From an uncultured Lachnospiraceae bacterium (GTDB lineage Bacteria; Bacillota_A; Clostridia; Lachnospirales; Lachnospiraceae): a DNA stretch of 15,845 bases. The stretch spans positions 1-15,845 of the forward strand of contig USDU01000033.1 of NCBI GenBank assembly GCA_900553635.1. Reading direction: 5' to 3'. The notes below the pieces were generated by a model, which had not been told where the DNA came from, did no database searches, and saw only the letters and a list, made by a program, of their open reading frames with translations. Numbering within the stretch: position 1 is the first letter of the stretch; each line of letters starts with the position of its first letter. Positions 1-7,356 of the stretch are shown here, in pieces. Made by a program: the position numbers and the translations under genes.

Positions 1-171
1 GGAAGCGGCATGGGAGGAATTGTATATCCGGTCCTGATGGGAGGTTTATCGGAAAGATACAGTCTTTCAATAGCTTTTGTCAGTCTGGGAGCTACGGCTT
101 TTTTGGAGCTTATGCTCTGTTTCTGGAGAAAGAGCGGTAAAAGAACGGAAGCAGGATTGTGTGGGAAATAA
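1..171 (+). CDS. 3' end of an MFS-type transporter (partial)
   Basis: The window opens inside a gene read in frame 1 that ends with TAA at 169-171, giving the last 56 residues. They start with a small-residue stretch GSGMGGIVYPVLMGGLSERY, then a hydrophobic helix (SIAFVSLGATAFLELMLCF), then a short basic tail (WRKSGKR). A glycine-rich helix, a short loop and a final transmembrane helix with a basic cytosolic tail are what the last two helices of a major facilitator superfamily permease look like. The substrate cannot be told from this piece. The regulator gene starts 49 bp downstream on the same strand but has its own promoter, so whether the two belong together is unknown. Family assignment is inferred from helix pattern only. 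Confidence 0.6.
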   Translation, partial: GSGMGGIVYPVLMGGLSERYSLSIAFVSLGATAFLELMLCFWRKSGKRTEAGLCGK

Positions 172-185
172 GCCTGTGATATAAT
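157..185 (+). promoter_or_regulatory. Extended -10 promoter for the DeoR-family regulator
   Basis: A perfect TATAAT lies at 180-185 and is preceded by TGA, forming an extended -10 (TGnTATAAT). Seventeen bases upstream is a weak -35, TTGTGT at 157-162. Transcription would start at about 192. The promoter overlaps the end of the upstream transporter gene. It also argues against the TTG at 188 as the regulator start, because that codon lies upstream of the predicted transcript start. Confidence 0.55.
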
Positions 186-220
186 AATTGATAAAAGTAT
201 TGACTGCAAGGAGTAGGAAA

Positions 221-988
221 ATGGCGGATGGTAAGCTGAAAATAGATATTAGAAGAAATAAGATTCTGGAGAGACTTCGGGAAGAGGGATCCATTCGTGT
301 ATCTGAACTGAGCAGGGAACTGGGAGTGACGCCTGTCACCTTGAGAACGGATCTGGATAGCCTGGAACAGGATGGATATCTGGAACGCATACAGGGGGGC
401 GCTGTTTTGAAAGAACGAATCCTGGAAAAGTCTGAATTGAATTTCAGGGATGCGGAGGCAAAACTGGCAATCGGACGGGAAGCTGTGAGGTATATCCCGG
501 ATGGAAGTACACTGTTTATTAATTCAGGAACCACAACCAGATGTCTGGCAATGGCATTGAAACAACGACAAAATATCAACGTGGTAACAAATTCCATAGC
601 AGTCACAGAGGAGTTGAGGGATGTATCATCTATCCATGTAATCCTGCTGGGGGGCGAAATAAATGGGCAGAATGCGTTTACCTTCGGAGAAGACGCGAAA
701 GCGCAGCTGCTTCGTTATCAGGCAGATTGGGCGATTCTGTCTGTGGATGGAATCAGTAAAGATGCGGGAGTTACAACATTTTATGCAGATGAAGCTGTGA
801 TAGATCGTATGATGATGGAGAGGGCCAGGAAAACCATGATTGTAGCGGATCACACGAAGATAGGACGCATTGGCTTTACCTGCATCCGGGAAATTAATGG
901 AGAGATGGAACTGGTTACGGATGAACACGACGAAAAAGAGAAGCTGCAGGAACTGAAAAATCAGGGAGTGCATGTGATACTGGTATAA
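221..988 (+). CDS. DeoR-family transcriptional regulator
   Basis: A 255-residue sugar-operon regulator of normal DeoR-family length. Residues about 9-62 form the DeoR helix-turn-helix: SIRVSELSRELGVTPVTLR is the recognition part, followed by the family-typical run DLDSLEQDGYLERIQGGAV. Residues about 78-235 are the DeoR effector domain (DeoRC), with the NSGTTT sugar-phosphate loop at 101-106, ILLGGEI at 141-147 and ADHTKIG at 209-215. The effector is usually a phosphorylated sugar, and the protein is usually a repressor. The ATG at 221 is chosen because AAGGAG at 209-214 lies at good spacing; a TTG at 188 would add 11 residues but sits upstream of the likely transcript start. It probably controls the large catabolic operon starting at 1269, which begins just after its terminator; the repeated boxes at 1094-1235 are candidate operators. 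The family call is firm; the target is inferred from position. Confidence 0.93.
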   Translation: MADGKLKIDIRRNKILERLREEGSIRVSELSRELGVTPVTLRTDLDSLEQDGYLERIQGGAVLKERILEKSELNFRDAEAKLAIGREAVRYIPDGSTLFINSGTTTRCLAMALKQRQNINVVTNSIAVTEELRDVSSIHVILLGGEINGQNAFTFGEDAKAQLLRYQADWAILSVDGISKDAGVTTFYADEAVIDRMMMERARKTMIVADHTKIGRIGFTCIREINGEMELVTDEHDEKEKLQELKNQGVHVILV

Positions 989-1006
989 AATACAGGAAGG
1001 AAAACT

Positions 1007-1043
1007 GCCATATCTACGCAGGACGTAGGTGTGGCGTTTTTTT
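1007..1043 (+). terminator. Rho-independent terminator after the regulator gene
   Basis: A 12-bp stem (GCCATATCTACG at 1007-1018 pairing with CGTAGGTGTGGC at 1024-1035, two G-U pairs) closes a 5-nt loop and is followed after one G by seven T (1037-1043). It starts 18 bp after the regulator stop codon. It separates the regulator transcript from the catabolic operon. Confidence 0.88.
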
Positions 1044-1134
1044 GTGAAACAAGGAGATTTTAACGAAATTTTTTTGCTTTACAGAGACTATTTACAAATA
1101 AATACAAAAATAAAAGTAATATAGAAAAAACGCT

Positions 1135-1158
1135 CAGAAAAACAGAAAAACAGAAAAT
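1135..1158. repeat. Three tandem 8-bp CAGAAAAA units
   Basis: CAGAAAAA occurs at 1135-1142 and 1143-1150, followed by CAGAAAAT at 1151-1158. The array sits between the first and second operator-like boxes, upstream of the operon promoter. It may be intrinsically curved A-tract DNA or simple-sequence slippage; no function is shown. Confidence 0.6.
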
Positions 1159-1189
1159 ATTTAAATACAAAAATGGAGTAATAATTATA

Positions 1190-1218
1190 TTGACAAAGAA
1201 GCAGAAGTGAAATATAAT
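1190..1218 (+). promoter_or_regulatory. Consensus sigma-A promoter of the catabolic operon
   Basis: TTGACA at 1190-1195 and TATAAT at 1213-1218 are both perfect hexamers with the ideal 17-bp spacer. The transcript should start at about 1225, inside the third TAAATACAAAAA box, giving a leader of about 45 nt before the first gene. Such a strong core promoter normally needs tight repression, consistent with operator boxes around it. Confidence 0.88.
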
Positions 1219-1268
1219 ACAAATAAATACAAAAACGTAATTATACAACAAAGGAAAGAGGTGAAAAA

Positions 1269-2618
1269 ATGAATGCAGGACTCTATGCAGGATTTGCAAG
1301 AATAGATGTGACTCCCATGTTGGGAATTGATTTGGAAGGTTACTATGTTAAGCGTACGGCGAAAGGAATTTTAGATAAACTGGAAATTAATGCGCTGGCA
1401 ATATCAGATGGAACAGAAAAAGCAATTTTAATAAGCACAGATCAGTGCATGCTTGAAACAGATGTAGCGGAAGTGTTCCGGCAGAAAATTTCAGAAGCAA
1501 CGGGAATCAAAGAAAGCGCAATATATATTCACGCTACACATACGCATACGGCTCCACTGTTAAAGGCCTCATCGGATCATAAGCTGGAGAGAGATTATTT
1601 TACGCAGATGTGCTATAAAATGACAGACGCAGCAGTGTTGGCGATACAGGATATGAAACCTGCCAGAATGGGATGGGGAATTGGTACGGCACCCCATATA
1701 GCATTTGTTCGTCGGTTCCGTATGAAGGACGGAAGTATCAGTACCAATCCGGGCGTGAATAATCCGGATATTGTGGAACCCGTAGGAGATGTGGACGAAA
1801 GAGTCAGCGTACTGCGTTTTGACAGAAGTGAGGGAAAAACGATTCTGCTCATTCACTTCGCGAATCATCCGGATGTGGTCGGAGGAGAGAAAATTTCTGC
1901 AGACTGGCCGGGATTGCTGCGAAAAGACGTGGAGACAATTTTGCCTGAGACAGAATGTATCTTTTTTAATGGAGCGCAGGGGGACGTAAATCATGTAAAT
2001 GTACATCCCAAAGGCGGAGATTTCAACGATATGTTTCTGGATTTTGATGGAGTGTCAAGAGGGTATGGACATGCCAGATATATGGCGAGAGTTGTAACCG
2101 GGGCTGTTTTACAGGTGTATGACAAGGTTCAGTATACACAGGAGGTCAAAGTCCATACAGCGCAGCGTGATATTCTGGTTCCATCTAATATGCCGACCCC
2201 GGAGGAGGCTGCAGAGGCAAAGAAAATAGAAAAGCTTCATCGGGAAGGGAAAGATGCAGAACTTCCGTATCAGGGGATGATGCTGACTACAGTAGTAGCG
2301 GAAGCAGAGCGAATGGTGAAGCTGGAGCATGGACCGGCAGAGTTTCAGATGAAGCTGAGCGCTCTTTCTATTGGAAATATTGCATTGATAGGAATTCCGG
2401 GAGAACCGTTTATGGAGATAGGGAGACAGTTGAAGAAGGCTCCGAAGTGGGAACTGGTATTACCTACCTGTATCACCAATGGCTATGAAGGGTACTTCCC
2501 TATGAGAAATGCTTATGAAGAAGGAGGCTATGAAGCAAGAAGCTCCAGATTCAAAACCGGAGTGGCGGAACTTATAGTAGAGGAAGGGTTAGAACTCCTG
2601 AAAGAGGTACGGTTATGA
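1269..2618 (+). CDS. Neutral-ceramidase-fold (PF04734-like) cytoplasmic hydrolase
   Basis: A 449-residue protein matching the N-terminal catalytic domain of neutral/alkaline non-lysosomal ceramidases, zinc enzymes that cleave N-acyl amide bonds. Visible landmarks are HATHTHTAP at 88-96, HFANHPDVVGG at 196-206, NGAQGDVN at 234-241, GIPGEPF at 375-381 and NGYEGYFP at 404-411. By motif order these supply the known zinc ligand set: His91 or His93, His200, Glu379 and Tyr409. There is no signal peptide (it starts MNAGLYAGFARIDVTP), so it is probably cytoplasmic, unlike secreted ceramidases, and it lacks room for the C-terminal immunoglobulin-like domain. The start is supported by GAGGTG at 1259-1264. 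It is the first gene of the operon and overlaps the NagA-like gene by 4 bp. Context suggests an amidase or esterase acting on an imported sugar derivative rather than on ceramide; the real substrate is unknown. Confidence 0.8.
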   Translation: MNAGLYAGFARIDVTPMLGIDLEGYYVKRTAKGILDKLEINALAISDGTEKAILISTDQCMLETDVAEVFRQKISEATGIKESAIYIHATHTHTAPLLKASSDHKLERDYFTQMCYKMTDAAVLAIQDMKPARMGWGIGTAPHIAFVRRFRMKDGSISTNPGVNNPDIVEPVGDVDERVSVLRFDRSEGKTILLIHFANHPDVVGGEKISADWPGLLRKDVETILPETECIFFNGAQGDVNHVNVHPKGGDFNDMFLDFDGVSRGYGHARYMARVVTGAVLQVYDKVQYTQEVKVHTAQRDILVPSNMPTPEEAAEAKKIEKLHREGKDAELPYQGMMLTTVVAEAERMVKLEHGPAEFQMKLSALSIGNIALIGIPGEPFMEIGRQLKKAPKWELVLPTCITNGYEGYFPMRNAYEEGGYEARSSRFKTGVAELIVEEGLELLKEVRL

Positions 2619-3760
2619 AAGCGATTCGAAATGCAACGCTGGTAATGAGGGATCATCTAATTCCGGATGGAGTGATTCTGATAGAAGATGGAAAAATTAT
2701 TTCCTTCGGAGAAAGAAAACATATGACGATACCGGAGGAATGTGAGGAAGTGGTGGATGCAAAAGGGAATTTTGTGGGTCCCGGATTTATAGATATTCAC
2801 ACACATTCTGACGGAGAGGTATTTTTCCAGGACGATCCGGTACGGGCGTCCCAACATCACCTGAAACACGGTACTACAACTGTCCTTCCTGCCCTGTATT
2901 ACAGCATGACGGCAGAGGAGTATGTAAGGGTGATTCGGATTCTGCGAAAAGCTATGGAGAATCCGGATTGTGCCAATATAGCAGGACTTTATATGGAAGG
3001 GCCTTACTTAAACCCGAAATTTGGTTGTGACAGAGAATCAAACCCATGGAAAGAGCCTGTGGCGCAGAAAAATTATATGCCGATCATCGAAGAAGCGTGG
3101 GATTTGGCAAAGGTGTGGGCACTGGCTCCGGAGAGAGAGCACATTCTGGATTTTGTTCAGGATGTAAGAAAGAAAAATCCGGCAGCGGTATTTTCCGTTG
3201 CACACAGTGAAGCGACGCCTCAGCAGGTAGAAGCACTGATGCCGTATGGCTTAAAGATTGGTACACATCATACCAATGCAACAGGTACGTTGGATAAATA
3301 TCCGGAATGCCGTGGAGTGTGCGTGGATGAAGCGGTAAATTATAATCCTGAAATATATGCAGAATTGATTTGTGACAGCAGGGGAATTCATGTGGATCCC
3401 TATATGCTTCGCCTGGTGCGGAAAATAAAGGGAGATGACAGAATAATTCTAATATCTGACGCTTATGCCTGTGACGGACCGATACCGCCGGGATATGAGG
3501 ATGTGTTTGATATCAATTTTGATCATACGGGGGAGATTGCAGGCTCTAAAATGACTTTGGATATTGCCTGCAGAAATATGATGAAGCATACAGGCGCTTC
3601 GGTTGTAGATGTGTTCCGATTTGCATCCTATAATCCGGCCTGTGCAGTTGGATTCTACGATCGTGGAGAGATAGCGGCAGGAAAAAGAGCTGATCTTGTG
3701 ATTGTAGACCATAATATAACAATAAAAGATGTGATTTTGAAAGGAGAACTGCAGAAATGA
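2615..3760 (+). CDS. NagA-like amidohydrolase (N-acetyl-aminosugar-phosphate deacetylase family)
   Basis: A 381-residue amidohydrolase-superfamily enzyme, about the length of N-acetylglucosamine-6-phosphate deacetylase, which removes acetate from GlcNAc-6-P. Metal and catalytic motifs appear in the family order: IHTH (His62, His64), MEGPYLNP (Glu128), VAHSEA (His197), GTHHTNAT (His218, with Asn221) and LISDAYACDG (catalytic Asp282). The HxH pair resembles Bacillus-type two-metal NagA. The C-terminal strand region GEIAAGKRADLVIVD at 351-365 is the usual amidohydrolase ending. ATG overlaps the previous stop (ATGA, 4 bp) with GAGG at 2604-2607, so translation is probably coupled. The neighbouring NagB-like gene supports a deacetylate-then-deaminate route. 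Classical NagA has HLFNAM where this has HHTNAT, so the exact substrate may differ from GlcNAc-6-P. Confidence 0.82.
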   Translation: MKAIRNATLVMRDHLIPDGVILIEDGKIISFGERKHMTIPEECEEVVDAKGNFVGPGFIDIHTHSDGEVFFQDDPVRASQHHLKHGTTTVLPALYYSMTAEEYVRVIRILRKAMENPDCANIAGLYMEGPYLNPKFGCDRESNPWKEPVAQKNYMPIIEEAWDLAKVWALAPEREHILDFVQDVRKKNPAAVFSVAHSEATPQQVEALMPYGLKIGTHHTNATGTLDKYPECRGVCVDEAVNYNPEIYAELICDSRGIHVDPYMLRLVRKIKGDDRIILISDAYACDGPIPPGYEDVFDINFDHTGEIAGSKMTLDIACRNMMKHTGASVVDVFRFASYNPACAVGFYDRGEIAAGKRADLVIVDHNITIKDVILKGELQK

Positions 3761-4725
3761 AAGACATTATTTTTGACCCGCCAACAAAATTTGATTTTAA
3801 ATGTGGTGATTATGTACCATTCCGGGATCGGGAAGTGTGTGAACGTGTACGGAAGATAAGTGGAACCGATCTGGAAAAGAGAGAAGACTGGTGGCATCCG
3901 GAGTTCCAGGTAAAGGTAATGATGAACCCGCATCCGGTATTGATTGCAACACTGTTTTCAAGATTGAAGGCAGCTTCTGAGGCGGGCAGACCATTTTCCA
4001 TGATTCTGGGAAATCCGGAACCGGATACATATATTCCGTTGGCTCAGCTGATTAATTATTTTCAGGTAGACTGTAGTAAGGTTTATATCTTCGCTGAGGA
4101 TGAATGGGCGGATGATGCAGGAAATATTGCGCCGGAAACTTATGAAGCCGGTTTTGTACATTCCATGCTGAAGTATTTTGTATACCAGATTGACCCGAAG
4201 CTTCGAATGCCGCTCAGCAATGTATACTATCCGACAAACAAAAATATTAATGATTATTCCAAGATTATCAATGATGTAACAGAGGGCGGAGCTGATATTA
4301 TTTCCACTTCTCCGGGATGGACAGGCCATGTAGCGTTCGTGGATCCGATTCAGGAGTTCGTGCGTGATGATATTGAGGAATGGCTGAACTGTGAAGCACG
4401 TATTGTAACGCTGCATCCCCTGACCGTAGCGCAAAATTCACTGCATGGCGTATTTGGACAGTCTGGTTATGTACAGAATGTACCGCCCAGGGCAGCAACA
4501 ATTGGCCCGATTGATGTACGGCGCGCAAAAGAGCGTATTGAAGTTCACAGCCTGCTTACAAACAACACATTTTCATCTTGGCAGAGAATGACTTCGCGTC
4601 TTGTTACTCATGGTCCGGTGACACCTTATGTACCGAGTTCCATGCTCCAGACGATGAAAACGCAGGTTTATATTGCAGAAGAGCTTGCAGCTCCGTTCGA
4701 GTGCTGGGAGAAGGTAGGCTATTAG
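3757..4725 (+). CDS. Divergent NagB-like sugar isomerase/deaminase
   Basis: A 322-residue protein of the glucosamine-6-phosphate isomerase / 6-phosphogluconolactonase superfamily. Classical NagB is about 240-270 residues; the extra length is mostly an N-terminal extension of some 40 residues. Matches to NagB in order are a core strand SMILGNPEPDTY (81-92), AEDEW with Asp115-Glu116 (NagB MDEYV, general base), TGHVAFVDP at 189-197 (NagB DGHIAFNEP), TVAQNS at 223-228, AATIGP at 246-251 and a closing PSSMLQ at 293-298. His191 of the active site is kept, but the NagB Asp two positions before it is Thr189 and the Glu is Asp196. The phosphate loop TGGTP is replaced by LGNPEP, and no counterpart of the phosphate-binding lysine is obvious. 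It overlaps the NagA-like gene by 4 bp, with AAGGAG at 3741-3746. Family membership is likely; deamination of GlcN-6-P is doubtful. Confidence 0.72.
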   Translation: MKDIIFDPPTKFDFKCGDYVPFRDREVCERVRKISGTDLEKREDWWHPEFQVKVMMNPHPVLIATLFSRLKAASEAGRPFSMILGNPEPDTYIPLAQLINYFQVDCSKVYIFAEDEWADDAGNIAPETYEAGFVHSMLKYFVYQIDPKLRMPLSNVYYPTNKNINDYSKIINDVTEGGADIISTSPGWTGHVAFVDPIQEFVRDDIEEWLNCEARIVTLHPLTVAQNSLHGVFGQSGYVQNVPPRAATIGPIDVRRAKERIEVHSLLTNNTFSSWQRMTSRLVTHGPVTPYVPSSMLQTMKTQVYIAEELAAPFECWEKVGY

Positions 4726-4736
4726 AAAATGGAAAA

Positions 4737-4767
4737 GCAGGAAAGAGAATCTGATTCTCTTTCCTGC
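4737..4767 (+). other. Perfect intercistronic stem-loop without a T-run
   Basis: Arms GCAGGAAAGAGAATC (4737-4751) and GATTCTCTTTCCTGC (4753-4767) are perfect complements around one T; as RNA it would fold as about 14 bp with a 3-nt loop. It fills the 61-bp gap between the NagB-like gene and the permease. No T-run follows, so it is not a normal terminator. It may stabilise or mark a processing point in the operon mRNA and so set enzyme and transporter levels separately. The structure is seen; the role is inferred. Confidence 0.75.
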
Positions 4768-4786
4768 GTGAAAGGACGGAGAAGGT

Positions 4787-5779
4787 ATGAAAGAGAAGAT
4801 AGCAACAAAAACAGGGGTTAGTGCTGTAAAGCGCTTTGCAAAGGATTACATGTCTGTAGTCGGAATTGCAATATTATGTATTATTTTTGGCGCGTTGTCA
4901 CAGATGAAATTCGGGGCTCAGTATTTTCTGACTTGGTCAAACTGGAAGAATATTCTTTTACAGAGTTCCACGGTTGCAATTGTAGCATTAGGACAGTCCA
5001 TTATTCTTCTGACGGGAAATTTTGATTTGTCTCTGGGTAGAGTAGTCTGTCTGACCAGTGCATTGGGAGCAATTTTAATGAAGAGTTATGGGCTTCCGGC
5101 TGGGCTTGTTGTTATCATTATGCTCTTGGTTGGAATTCTGTGTGGAGCTATCAATGGTTTCATGACAGCTTATGTAGGAATTCCTGCTTTCATTGCTACA
5201 CTGGGTACACAGTATGTATGTTATGGTACGGCAAAATATCTGACCAACGCAACACCAATTTCGGGAATGCCAAAATCTATAGGGTGGCTGGGAAGAGGCT
5301 ATATCTTAAAAATTATTCCCTGTTGCGTTGTCATTATGGTGGTCTTATATATAGTAGCCCAGTTTATTACGACAAAAACGAAGGCAGGACGTAATCTGTA
5401 TGCAGTCGGAGGCGGAAGAGAAGCGGCGTTTTTCTCAGGTATTCAGGTAAAACGTGTATATTTTGGAACCTTTGTCCTGGCTGGTCTCCTTGCAGCCTTT
5501 GGTGGTCTGGTATTGATGTCCCGTCTGGATTCTGTTGCAACAACGAATGGCCAGAACTATGAGTTTGATGCGGTAATTGGTTCCATTATCGGAGGTATTT
5601 CACTGGCGGGCGGTCGTGGAAGAGTGATTGGCACCATGTTTGGATGTATCTTCCTGATTACGCTGTTCAACGGTTTCTCTCAAATGGGTGTCGATCCGTT
5701 TATTCAGGATATTTTGAAAGGCTGCGTGCTGGTAATTGCAATTACGCTGGATACCCTGAATAACAGGAAAAAGAACTGA
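4787..5779 (+). CDS. RbsC-like ABC sugar importer permease
   Basis: A 330-residue polytopic inner-membrane protein of the ribose/xylose-type permease family (BPD_transp_2). After a basic cytosolic start (MKEKIATKTG) there are about eight to ten hydrophobic helices beginning near residue 21. Family landmarks are LTGNFDLSLG at 75-84, where RbsC-type permeases have a glycine and acid-rich loop, AGRNLYAVGGGREAAFFSGI at 200-219 (the cytoplasmic loop that docks the ATPase) and IGSIIGGISLAGGRG at 264-278. It should form a dimer and take substrate from the lipoprotein encoded at 7357-8427, powered by the ATPase encoded next. A ribosome binding site (GGAGAAGG, 4778-4785) is very near the ATG, with AAAGGA at 4771-4776 as the better-spaced option. 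Such importers carry pentoses, hexoses, polyols or autoinducer-2, and do not phosphorylate their cargo. Confidence 0.92.
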   Translation: MKEKIATKTGVSAVKRFAKDYMSVVGIAILCIIFGALSQMKFGAQYFLTWSNWKNILLQSSTVAIVALGQSIILLTGNFDLSLGRVVCLTSALGAILMKSYGLPAGLVVIIMLLVGILCGAINGFMTAYVGIPAFIATLGTQYVCYGTAKYLTNATPISGMPKSIGWLGRGYILKIIPCCVVIMVVLYIVAQFITTKTKAGRNLYAVGGGREAAFFSGIQVKRVYFGTFVLAGLLAAFGGLVLMSRLDSVATTNGQNYEFDAVIGSIIGGISLAGGRGRVIGTMFGCIFLITLFNGFSQMGVDPFIQDILKGCVLVIAITLDTLNNRKKN

Positions 5780-5828
5780 CCTGTCCTGAAATCGGGAGAC
5801 ACGGTGCAAGAAAGGATGGGCAGCAAAA

Positions 5829-7307
5829 ATGAAAGATGAATATATTCTGAACATTAAGGGGATTACAAAAGAATTTCCGGGTGTGAAGGCTTTGGATAAT
5901 GTATCCATTCAGGTGAAGAGGGGAACAATCCATGGCCTGGTCGGAGAAAATGGAGCGGGAAAATCTACGCTGATTAAAGTGCTGGCAGGGATCTATCAGC
6001 CGAATGCGGGAGAACTTGTACTGGATGGGGAAGTGGTACATTTTCATGCCCCGGTCGATGCAAAAATAGCGGGAATCAGCGTGGTACATCAGGAAATCAA
6101 ACTGGCAGAGACGCTTACAGTTGCAGAGAACATGTTTCTGGGCAGCCCCATTATGAAGGGCAGACTGGTAGACTGGAAAAGCATGAGGGCGCGGGCAAGA
6201 GAAATCGTAGAAGAGCTTGGTATGGATATCGATGTAAATGAAGTGGTAGCAAATCTGAGTGTGGCAAAAAAGCAGATTGTCGAGATTATGCATGCCATCA
6301 ATGCACATTCCAAGATTCTGATTATGGATGAGCCTTCCGCCGTTTTAACAGATCGAGAGCTGGCGGTTATGTTCCGGATTGTAAAACAGCTGAGAGAAAA
6401 GGGAATTACCATTATCTACATCTCCCATCGTCTGGAAGAGGTATTTGATCTTTGTGATAATGTCAGTGTACTTCGTGACGGACAGCATATAAAGAGCATG
6501 CCGACCAAGGAACTGAGCAGGCAGGATTTGATCAATATGATGGTTGGGCGTGAGATGGGACAGGAGTACCCGAAAGAGCCGGGAACCATTGGAGAAGTGA
6601 TTCTGGAAACACGAAATCTGAACGCGGGTATCCTGAAGGACATTAGTTTTTCCGTACGTGCCGGAGAAGTGTTTGGTATCTCAGGTCTGGTAGGATCCGG
6701 ACGTACAGAACTGGCCAGGGCAATCCTGGGTATCGACCCGATTGAATCCGGCGAAGTCTATGTACATGGAAAACAGACGCATTATCGTAAGTTTGCTGAT
6801 GCGATCAGGGACGGCCTGGGCTTGATTCCGGAGGATCGGAAGCTGCAGGGCCTGGTACAGATCATGACTGTGAAAAAGAATACGACGCTGGTAAACCTGA
6901 AAAGAGTGATACGGGGCGGCGTTATTAAAGAAGAGTTAGAAGATTCCTACAGCAAAGAATATGTAAAAAAGCTTCGGGTAGCGACTCCGAATGTGGAGAC
7001 AGAGGTTCAGTATCTGTCCGGTGGAAATCAGCAGAAAGTTGTTATTGCAAAATGGCTGTTTCAGGAATCAGAAATTCTGTTTTTGGATGAGCCGACCCGT
7101 GGAATCGATGTGGGCGCAAAGGCAGAGATTTATCGCCTGATTAATCAACTGGTAAAGGATAAAAAGACGGTTATTATGATTTCTTCAGAGATGCCGGAGC
7201 TTTTGGGAATGTGTGATCGTGTTATGGTTATGCACGAAGGAAGACAGAAAGGTGAACTCAGTGCGGCGGAAGCGACCCAGGAAAAGATTATGGCGATGTG
7301 TACGTAA
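5829..7307 (+). CDS. RbsA/MglA-like ABC sugar importer ATPase (two nucleotide-binding domains)
   Basis: A 492-residue protein with two fused ABC ATPase domains, the standard length for carbohydrate importers of the CUT2 class. Domain one has Walker A GENGAGKST (39-47), a degenerate signature LSVAKKQ (143-149) and Walker B ILIMDEPS (163-170). Domain two has the altered Walker A GLVGSGRTE (286-294, Arg for Lys) that is normal for this family, a canonical LSGGNQQ (396-402) and Walker B ILFLDEPTRGID (416-427). All the expected catalytic and degenerate sites are present, so it should be functional. AAAGGA at 5811-5816 is the likely ribosome binding site, at a rather long 12-bp spacing. It lies 49 bp behind the permease gene and 49 bp ahead of the binding-protein gene. 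The order permease, ATPase, binding protein differs from the rbsDACB order. Confidence 0.95.
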   Translation: MKDEYILNIKGITKEFPGVKALDNVSIQVKRGTIHGLVGENGAGKSTLIKVLAGIYQPNAGELVLDGEVVHFHAPVDAKIAGISVVHQEIKLAETLTVAENMFLGSPIMKGRLVDWKSMRARAREIVEELGMDIDVNEVVANLSVAKKQIVEIMHAINAHSKILIMDEPSAVLTDRELAVMFRIVKQLREKGITIIYISHRLEEVFDLCDNVSVLRDGQHIKSMPTKELSRQDLINMMVGREMGQEYPKEPGTIGEVILETRNLNAGILKDISFSVRAGEVFGISGLVGSGRTELARAILGIDPIESGEVYVHGKQTHYRKFADAIRDGLGLIPEDRKLQGLVQIMTVKKNTTLVNLKRVIRGGVIKEELEDSYSKEYVKKLRVATPNVETEVQYLSGGNQQKVVIAKWLFQESEILFLDEPTRGIDVGAKAEIYRLINQLVKDKKTVIMISSEMPELLGMCDRVMVMHEGRQKGELSAAEATQEKIMAMCT

Positions 7308-7356
7308 AGAATTTAAAGCGGAGGCTTTAAAATATGAAATCTCAGGAGGTATGAGT

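Larger units (their letters stand above)
1094..1235. repeat. Three evenly spaced TAAATACAAAAA boxes, candidate operators
   Basis: The 17-mer ACAAATAAATACAAAAA occurs exactly twice, at 1094-1110 and 1219-1235. Its 12-base core TAAATACAAAAA occurs a third time between them. The cores start at 1099, 1162 and 1224, so they are 63 and 62 bp apart, close to six turns of B-DNA. The third box begins one base after the -10 element of the operon promoter, where a bound protein would block transcription start. DeoR-family proteins are known to bind repeated sites and in some cases to loop DNA, so these boxes are proposed operators of the adjacent regulator. The repeats are directly visible; the role is inferred. 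Their A-rich make-up in an AT-rich stretch raises the chance of coincidence for the 12-mer, less so for the 17-mer. Confidence 0.65.

Noticed and set aside
188..220. TTG start at 188 adding 11 residues to the regulator
   Set aside because: It lies upstream of the transcript start predicted from the -10 at 180-185, and the ATG at 221 has a well-spaced AAGGAG.
1135..1158. Tandem CAGAAAAA units as a CRISPR-like array
   Set aside because: Units are 8 bp with no spacers and only three copies, so this is simple tandem repetition.
7213..7356. Longer binding-protein reading frame starting inside the ATPase gene
   Set aside because: It would place a long basic stretch before the lipoprotein signal; AGGAGG at 7344-7349 points to ATG 7357.
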